A stretch of DNA of 64,000 bases from Campylobacter ornithocola (GTDB lineage Bacteria > Campylobacterota > Campylobacteria > Campylobacterales > Campylobacteraceae): NCBI RefSeq assembly GCF_013201605.1, contig NZ_CP053848.1, positions 1,302,001-1,366,000 of the forward strand. The letters are read 5' to 3'. The stretch's first letter is position 1. Each line of letters opens with the position of its first letter. The translations under genes and the position numbers were made by a program. Positions 58,882 to 64,000 of this stretch are shown here, piece after piece. The notes under the pieces are model-generated. The model made no database searches and was not told where the DNA came from. It worked only from the letters and a program-made list of their open reading frames with translations.

Positions 58882-59547
58882 TTATAGTATCTTGCTGTTT
58901 GTTTTAGCTAAAAATTTTTTTAGCGCCATTTGCTCCTTTGTTCCTATTTTGTAGTAAATTAGCTTTAAATATGCACTAATTTCTTTTTGAGAAAGATTTC
59001 TTGATTTAGAATAATCTAGCAAAATATATTGTGGAATGAAAATTTTACTTTTTGTAAAATTTTTCATCATTTTTTTATAAATAGAAAAATTTTTAACACA
59101 AGAAAAGCGTGCAAAAACAAAAGGCAACTTTGTCTTTTCATACCATAATTCGCACAAATCAATGTAATCTTTTGGATTTTGCAAATAAAGTTTTAAAGCC
59201 TTATCTCCGATGATAACCTCCCCTTTTTGCTTTAAAACTTTTGCAAGAGCATTAGAAGTTGCAGAGCTTGCATCTTCTTTGCTTTGAGAATGTTTTTTCA
59301 CTAAAACGCTTTTTACCTTTTTGCTTGCGCAAATTCCCACATTTAAGGTTTTGTATTTTTTTCTACGACTTTCAATACTTGAAATAATCGCTGCATCAAT
59401 ACGTCTAAAATACAAATGACGATTTAGCTTACTAGGAACCCCTTTTTTGTATTCTGTAGTTTGCTTAACATAGCTAGGAAAAGATGTTTTTTTAAGATAG
59501 ATATGTAAAGGGAGTAAATTGAGATAATCTATCTTTCCAAAAACCAT
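58882..59547 (-). CDS. mqnA: chorismate dehydratase MqnA (futalosine menaquinone pathway)
   Basis: A protein of 221 residues with the periplasmic-binding-protein-like fold of MqnA/MqnD: FGKIDYLNLLPLHIYL at the start, then YFRRIDAAIISSIES and VLVKKHSQSKEDASSATSNA (cf. the serine-rich substrate loop). VIIGDKALKLY and DLCELWYEKTKLPFVFARF are diagnostic. It makes 3-enolpyruvylbenzoate from chorismate for menaquinone synthesis. It is a little shorter than many homologues. It appears cytoplasmic: no signal peptide. Confidence 0.85.
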   Translation of the reverse strand: MVFGKIDYLNLLPLHIYLKKTSFPSYVKQTTEYKKGVPSKLNRHLYFRRIDAAIISSIESRRKKYKTLNVGICASKKVKSVLVKKHSQSKEDASSATSNALAKVLKQKGEVIIGDKALKLYLQNPKDYIDLCELWYEKTKLPFVFARFSCVKNFSIYKKMMKNFTKSKIFIPQYILLDYSKSRNLSQKEISAYLKLIYYKIGTKEQMALKKFLAKTNSKIL

Positions 59548-59746
59548 CTTAGCCTTTCTATAATTAAGTATTAGTATCCTATAAAAAAATATCTTAAATA
59601 TAAATTAATTTATTTAAAAATATCATCAATACTAAAATTCATATGAAAATTTAATATTTATTATAATAAATCATTTCATTATCAAATATTATTAAACTAA
59701 AAATTAAAAAATAAAGAAGAGAAATTATAAAAATTGAAAATAAGAA

Positions 59747-59785
59747 TTAAGTTTTATTCAAAAAAATATTTTAAATAAAACTTAA
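59747..59785 (-). terminator. terminator of the gltX-malic enzyme operon
   Basis: TTAAGTTTTATT (59747-59758) and AATAAAACTTAA (59774-59785) form a perfect 12-base stem with a 15-base AT-only loop, just after the malic enzyme stop on the minus strand. The rest of the 248-base gap up to mqnA holds no gene that I can see; a promoter for mqnA-gdhA must lie in it. Confidence 0.5.
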
Positions 59786-59795
59786 TATATAAAAA

Positions 59796-61031
59796 TTATT
59801 GTAAGTCTGTCATATATTTTTGGTAGTCAAATTCTTTTAACAAAGCTACACCATCCTCAACCGCAGCTCTTGCTACTGCAGCACTCACCACAGCTTTTAC
59901 TCTGCTGTCAAATGGTTTTGGTATTACATAATCTCTACCAAAGCTAAGTTCTTCTACTCCGTAAGCTTGCTTTACCTCATCGGTTACTTCAAGTTTAGCT
60001 AAATCAGCTAAAGCTTTTGCAGCAGCTACTTTCATATTTTCGGTGATTTTAGTCGCTTTCACATCTAAAGCACCTCTAAAGATAAAAGGAAACCCTAAGA
60101 CATTATTAATTTGATTTGGATAATCACTTCTTCCTGTACCTACTATAGCATCATTTCTAACTCTTTTAACATCTTCAGGCATTACTTCAGGTACAGGATT
60201 AGCTAGTGCAAAAATCACAGGATCTTTAGCCATACTTAAAACCATCTCATCGTCTAAAATTTTTGGTGCACTTAAACCCAAAAATACATCAGCTCCTTTT
60301 AAAACCTCTCTCAAAGTGCTATCTTTAGTATCACTTACAAATTCTAATTTGTATTTATTTAAATCATCTCTTTGAGTATTAATCACACCTTTGCTATCCA
60401 CCAAAATAATATTTTTAACCCCTAGGTTTCTATACATTCTAGCACTTGCAATACCTGCTGCACCGGCACCGCTTACTACCACTTTAATATCTTCAAATTT
60501 TTTACCGCTAATTTCCATGGCATTCATTAAACCTGCTGTAGAAATAATCGCTGTACCATGTTGATCATCATGCATTACAGGAATTCCAAGATCTTGCAAA
60601 GCAGCTTCTATCTCAAAACATTTTGGTGCCGAAATATCTTCTAAATTAATCCCCCCAAAAGTAGGTGCTATAGCTTTACAAAAAGTAACAATCTCATCTA
60701 CGCTATGAACATTGATTTCTAAATCATATGCATTAACATTTGCAAATTTTTTAAACAAACAAGCCTTTCCCTCCATAACAGGTTTACTTGCGCTTGCTCC
60801 TATATTACCAAGTCCTAAAACCGCACTACCATCACTTACTATGGCAACTAAATTAGCTTTATTGGTGTATTTATAAGCTAAAGTTTCATCTTTTGCTATC
60901 TCAACACAAGGCTCAGCAACCCCTGGAGAATACGCCAAAGATAAATCATGTGCACTATCCATAGGCTTTCTAGCAATAATATCTACTTTACCACCTAAGT
61001 GATACTCCAAAGCTTCTTCTTTTAAATTCAT
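59796..61031 (-). CDS. NADP-dependent malic enzyme (short form)
   Basis: A protein of 411 residues: the malic enzyme domain only, without the C-terminal phosphotransacetylase-like half of E. coli MaeB. LAYSPGVAEPC near residue 32, VSDGSAVLGLGNIG near residue 66, DDQHGTAIISTAGLMNA near residue 152 and VSGAGAAGIASARMY near residue 188 (nucleotide binding). It converts malate to pyruvate plus CO2. Its ATG touches the gltX stop, so the two form an operon, as Cj1287c-Cj1288c do. Confidence 0.9.
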   Translation of the reverse strand: MNLKEEALEYHLGGKVDIIARKPMDSAHDLSLAYSPGVAEPCVEIAKDETLAYKYTNKANLVAIVSDGSAVLGLGNIGASASKPVMEGKACLFKKFANVNAYDLEINVHSVDEIVTFCKAIAPTFGGINLEDISAPKCFEIEAALQDLGIPVMHDDQHGTAIISTAGLMNAMEISGKKFEDIKVVVSGAGAAGIASARMYRNLGVKNIILVDSKGVINTQRDDLNKYKLEFVSDTKDSTLREVLKGADVFLGLSAPKILDDEMVLSMAKDPVIFALANPVPEVMPEDVKRVRNDAIVGTGRSDYPNQINNVLGFPFIFRGALDVKATKITENMKVAAAKALADLAKLEVTDEVKQAYGVEELSFGRDYVIPKPFDSRVKAVVSAAVARAAVEDGVALLKEFDYQKYMTDLQ

Positions 61032-62422
61032 TATTTCTCCTTCATGTAAATTAGTAAATTTTCTATTCTAAACTTAGCTTTTTGCACTCCTAAAAATTCT
61101 AATACTTCAAAAATACTAGGACTTACAGAGCTTCCAGTGAGTGCAATACGTATAGCTTGAGCTAGATCTTTTAATTTAAGATTATTTTCTTCTAAGAATT
61201 GATTAGTTAATTCTTCAAATTCGCAAGCTTTTTCTTGCTCACTTAAAACCATAGCGTATTTTTCCAAATAAGTTAAATTTGTAACATTAAGAAATTTATC
61301 TACAGCCTTTTGATCGTATTCTTTTGGGTCATTTAGTAACACCTTAGCCCCATTAATAATATCGTGCAAGGTTTTAGCTCTCTCTCTTAACATATCAAGT
61401 AAAAATCCTGCTTTTTTATATTGACTTAAATCAAAACCCAAATCTTTTAATTGTCTATTAATTTCTTCAAAAGATAAGGTTTTAATATAATGAGTATTAA
61501 GCCATTCCAATTTTTTAAAATTATAACAAGATGCACTTTTATTGATATGGTTTGGATCAAAAAGTTCTTGCATACTTTCCAAAGAAAAAATCTCATCATC
61601 CCCATGGCTCCAACCAAGACGTACCAAGAAATTTAGCAGGGCTTGAGGTAAAATTCCCATATTTTTATATTCCATCACATCAGTTGCTCCATGACGCTTA
61701 GAAAGTTTTTTACCATCTTCACCATGTATCATAGCCACATGATAAAATTTGGGAATTTTAAAGCCTAATGCTTCATAAAGCACGATCTGTTTTGGAGTAT
61801 TTGATAAATGATCATCTCCCCTTATAACATCACTTACACCCATTAATGCATCATCAATCACAACGGTTAGATTATAAATTGGACTACCATCACTTCTTGC
61901 AATCACAAAATCATCCAAAATATCTTCGGCTTTAAAACTAACCTCACCTTTTATACCATCTACAAATTTAATCTCTCCACTTTTTGGTACTTTTATACGC
62001 ACCACAGGCTCAATACCACTTGGCGGAGTTCCTTTAAAATCTCTATATCTACCATCATATTTTGGACGCTCTTTAGCTGCTTCTTGCTTAGCTCTTAATT
62101 CATTAAGCTCTTCTTTACTCATATAACAATAATAAGCTTTACCCTCATCTAGTAATTTTTGAATGTATTTTTTATAAACATCAAATCTTTGAGATTGATA
62201 CTCAATCATTCCATCATAATCTAGTCCACACCATTTAAATGCTTCTATAATAGCTTGTGTAGCTTCTTGTGAATTTCTTTTTAAATCCGTATCTTCAATA
62301 CGCAATAAAAATTTACCTTTATTTTTTCTTGCATAAAGATAATTATATAAAGCTGTTCTAAGTCCTCCTATGTGCAAATATCCTGTTGGAGAAGGAGCAA
62401 AACGCGTTGTAATTTCTTGCAT
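61031..62422 (-). CDS. gltX: glutamyl-tRNA synthetase
   Basis: A protein of 463 residues, class I synthetase. HIGH-type motif APSPTGYLHIGG at residues 8-19, KLSKR (KMSKS loop) near residue 243 in HGEDGKKLSKRHGAT, and GDDHLSNTPKQI near residue 206. Campylobacter has two GltX paralogues, one of which can charge tRNA-Gln. The position equals Cj1288c, but the sequence alone does not settle which tRNA this one prefers. The absence of a GlnRS in such species is compensated by GatCAB. Confidence 0.9.
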   Translation of the reverse strand: MQEITTRFAPSPTGYLHIGGLRTALYNYLYARKNKGKFLLRIEDTDLKRNSQEATQAIIEAFKWCGLDYDGMIEYQSQRFDVYKKYIQKLLDEGKAYYCYMSKEELNELRAKQEAAKERPKYDGRYRDFKGTPPSGIEPVVRIKVPKSGEIKFVDGIKGEVSFKAEDILDDFVIARSDGSPIYNLTVVIDDALMGVSDVIRGDDHLSNTPKQIVLYEALGFKIPKFYHVAMIHGEDGKKLSKRHGATDVMEYKNMGILPQALLNFLVRLGWSHGDDEIFSLESMQELFDPNHINKSASCYNFKKLEWLNTHYIKTLSFEEINRQLKDLGFDLSQYKKAGFLLDMLRERAKTLHDIINGAKVLLNDPKEYDQKAVDKFLNVTNLTYLEKYAMVLSEQEKACEFEELTNQFLEENNLKLKDLAQAIRIALTGSSVSPSIFEVLEFLGVQKAKFRIENLLIYMKEK

Positions 62423-62450
62423 ATTTTTACCTTTTTTAAATTTTTATTGT

Positions 62451-62456
62451 TATAAT
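62451..62456 (+). promoter_or_regulatory. -10 box for the SurA-like gene
   Basis: TATAAT in the 64-base divergent gap beside gltX, 36 bases before ATG 62487, with AAAGG before the start. Confidence 0.5.
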
Positions 62457-62486
62457 GCTATATTTACACTTAAATAAAGGTTTTAT

Positions 62487-63314
62487 ATGAGAAAATTTTT
62501 AATATCTTGTTGTTTTACTGCAAATATTTTATATGCTCAAACCATTGGTGGTGTAGCAATGGTGGTAGAAAGTCAGCCTATCACTCTTTATGATATAGAA
62601 CAAACTATGAAAGAATTAAAAACCAATGATAAGCAAAAGGCTATAGCATTTTTAGTAGATGATAAGGTTCAACAAAGCGAGGCTAAAAAATTAGGGATTT
62701 ATGTAAGTACTTTTGAGCTAAATGAAAAATTAGATCAAATTGCAAAAGGTAATAAAACCGATATTAATGGTTTACAAGAAAAAATAGAAAAAGATGGTTT
62801 GAGTTTTGAAGTTTTTAAAAATCAAGTTAGAAAAGATCTTATAAGAGATAAACTTTATAGAAGTATAATGCAAAATGCAAAAATCAATATTGACGATCAA
62901 ACGCTAAGGCACTTTTATGAAAGTAACCTTGATAAATTTAGTACTTTTTCGAATATAGATTTAGTTGTTTATAATTCTACAAATCCCGAGCTTTTACAAC
63001 AGCTAACACAAAATCCTATGTATAAAAATTCTCAAATTAAGTCAAAAGCCATTAGCCTAAATGCAACAAATTTAGATCCAAGATTACTTGCTTTATTAAA
63101 CAACACTAAAATAGGAGAATTTACTCCTGTATTAAATGGTGAAAATACCTATATAGTGTATTTTATAAAAGAAAAATATGGTAAAAATCCTATCGAATTT
63201 GACTTAATCAAAGATCAAGTTAGCAACGTCTATACTCTAACTCAAAGAGAACAAGCCTTAAAAAATCATCTTGATAAAATAAGAGCAAACGCTCATATAG
63301 AAGAATTAAGATAG
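62487..63314 (+). CDS. periplasmic SurA-like chaperone/peptidyl-prolyl isomerase (Cj1289-like)
   Basis: A protein of 275 residues with a signal peptide (MRKFLISCCFTANILYAQ). SurA N-domain helices follow: GGVAMVVESQPITLYDIEQ and KAIAFLVDDKVQQSEAKKLG. A parvulin-like domain occupies about 140-235 (TFSNIDLVVYNS, IGEFTPVLNGENTYIVYFI). Short compared with SurA, matching C. jejuni Cj1289, which has a swapped-domain SurA-like structure. It escorts outer-membrane proteins. It is convergent with accC. Confidence 0.85.
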   Translation: MRKFLISCCFTANILYAQTIGGVAMVVESQPITLYDIEQTMKELKTNDKQKAIAFLVDDKVQQSEAKKLGIYVSTFELNEKLDQIAKGNKTDINGLQEKIEKDGLSFEVFKNQVRKDLIRDKLYRSIMQNAKINIDDQTLRHFYESNLDKFSTFSNIDLVVYNSTNPELLQQLTQNPMYKNSQIKSKAISLNATNLDPRLLALLNNTKIGEFTPVLNGENTYIVYFIKEKYGKNPIEFDLIKDQVSNVYTLTQREQALKNHLDKIRANAHIEELR

Positions 63315-63330
63315 GTTAGACCTATCTTAA
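63306..63330. terminator. bidirectional terminator
   Basis: TTAAGATAGGT (63306-63316), TAG, ACCTATCTTAA (63320-63330): a perfect 11-base stem between convergent genes. The plus-strand stop (63312-63314) is inside the left arm. The minus-strand stop begins two bases past the stem. Confidence 0.7.
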
Positions 63331-63331
63331 A

Positions 63332-64000
63332 TTAATGTCTTGAAAGATAATTTGTATCATAATTATTATTGATAAAGTCTGCATTATCCATCATAGCTAA
63401 ATGAAAATCTTTAGTTGTTTTAATACCGCCCACAATAAGCTCTTGTAGGGCTATTTTCATTTTAGCTATAGCTGTGTTTCTATCTTCTCCCCAAACAACT
63501 AACTTTCCAATCATAGAATCATAATAAGGAGGTACACTATAATCTTGATAACAATGACTTTCCATTCTTACATTGCGTCCTGCTGGAGCTACATACTTTG
63601 TGATCTTACCTGGACAAGGTAAGAAAGTTTTAGAATCTTCAGCAGTAATTCTGCATTCTATAGAATGACCTTTGAGTTTAATTTCTTCTTGTTTTGGTAA
63701 AGGATACCCTTCTGCTACTTTAATCATAAGCTCAATAATATCTACCCCACTTACCATTTCACTCACACAATGCTCAACTTGCAAACGTGTATTCATCTCG
63801 ATAAAATAAAAATCTAAATTTTTATCTACCAAAAACTCAAAAGTTCCTGCACCCTCATAATCAATAGCTTTCGCAGCTTTTACCGCTGTTTCATGAAGTC
63901 TTGCTCTTGTTTTTTCATCTAGTAAAATTGCAGGAGACTCTTCTATCAATTTTTGATGGCGTCTTTGCATAGAGCAATCTCTCTCGCCTAAATGAATTAC
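63332..64000 (-). CDS. accC: biotin carboxylase subunit of acetyl-CoA carboxylase (3' part)
   Basis: The frame is open to the window edge and gives the C-terminal 222 residues. The end visible at the edge reads VIHLGERDCSMQRRHQKL, the conserved AccC motif. FYFIEMNTRLQVEHCVSEMV then gives the metal- and bicarbonate-binding Glu/Asn/Arg residues, and GHSIECRITAEDS follows. The ATG at 63970 is internal and not the start. The 5' part lies beyond the window. It carboxylates biotin on AccB for fatty-acid synthesis. Confidence 0.95.
   Translation of the reverse strand, partial: VIHLGERDCSMQRRHQKLIEESPAILLDEKTRARLHETAVKAAKAIDYEGAGTFEFLVDKNLDFYFIEMNTRLQVEHCVSEMVSGVDIIELMIKVAEGYPLPKQEEIKLKGHSIECRITAEDSKTFLPCPGKITKYVAPAGRNVRMESHCYQDYSVPPYYDSMIGKLVVWGEDRNTAIAKMKIALQELIVGGIKTTKDFHLAMMDNADFINNNYDTNYLSRH

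Overview
The window is from a thermotolerant Campylobacter of the C. lari group, very probably C. lari itself. The evidence is the very AT-rich DNA, a gene order made of blocks shared with C. jejuni, an oligosaccharyltransferase PglB that matches the well-studied C. lari enzyme almost residue for residue as I recall it, a tmRNA carrying the Campylobacter tag ANNVKFAPAYAKAA, and homopolymeric G tracts typical of Campylobacter contingency genes.

Region by region: (1) 1-8522 is one end of the lipooligosaccharide (LOS) locus. It holds a partial unidentified gene, a 600-base gap without genes, a decayed glycosyltransferase, two divergent glycosyltransferases, a GT2 enzyme, and the conserved core lgtF-htrB(waaM)-waaC read leftward. 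(2) 8589-21630 carries an exonuclease-like gene and the N-glycosylation operon gne-pglK-pglH-pglJ-pglB-pglA-pglC-pglD-pglE-pglF. It lacks pglI and pglG. (3) 21741-26830 holds cheY, prmA, ftsH, a phosphatidylserine-decarboxylase-like gene, pssA and a small membrane protein. (4) 26880-32044 has tRNA-Ser(GCU), a Y-family DNA polymerase paired with a YolD-like gene, ciaB, an acyl-CoA thioesterase and prs. (5) 32160-36627 is a type III restriction-modification system whose mod gene contains a G10 tract (in frame here). (6) 36655-39556 holds tmRNA, a small conserved gene, ruvB and an AI-2E-family membrane protein. (7) 39584-42795 is a two-partner-secretion exoprotein gene switched off by a G10 tract beside its start and broken by a second frameshift. 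(8) 42866-48634 holds a CmeG-like MFS pump, rdgB, a 26-residue peptide ORF, and an operon mlaA-mlaC-RND transporter. (9) 48832-51319 holds modA, a TOBE-like gene and modC with no modB, then an SMR pump behind a leader that can fold. (10) 51330-57481 holds a multi-cluster ferredoxin, selA, selB, a DsbC-like protein and a lipoprotein. (11) 57502-64000 holds gdhA, mqnA, malic enzyme, gltX, a SurA-like chaperone and the 3' part of accC.

Two themes stand out. First, surface and DNA-modification functions are variable: two G10 tracts, a rotting LOS glycosyltransferase, and trimmed pgl and mod operons. Second, convergent genes are packed so tightly that shared hairpin terminators overlap or adjoin their stop codons. 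The most interesting candidates for new biology are the mlaA-mlaC-RND lipid transport operon, the structured leader of the SMR gene, the Firmicute-style polymerase/YolD pair beside tRNA-Ser, and the doubly disrupted exoprotein.
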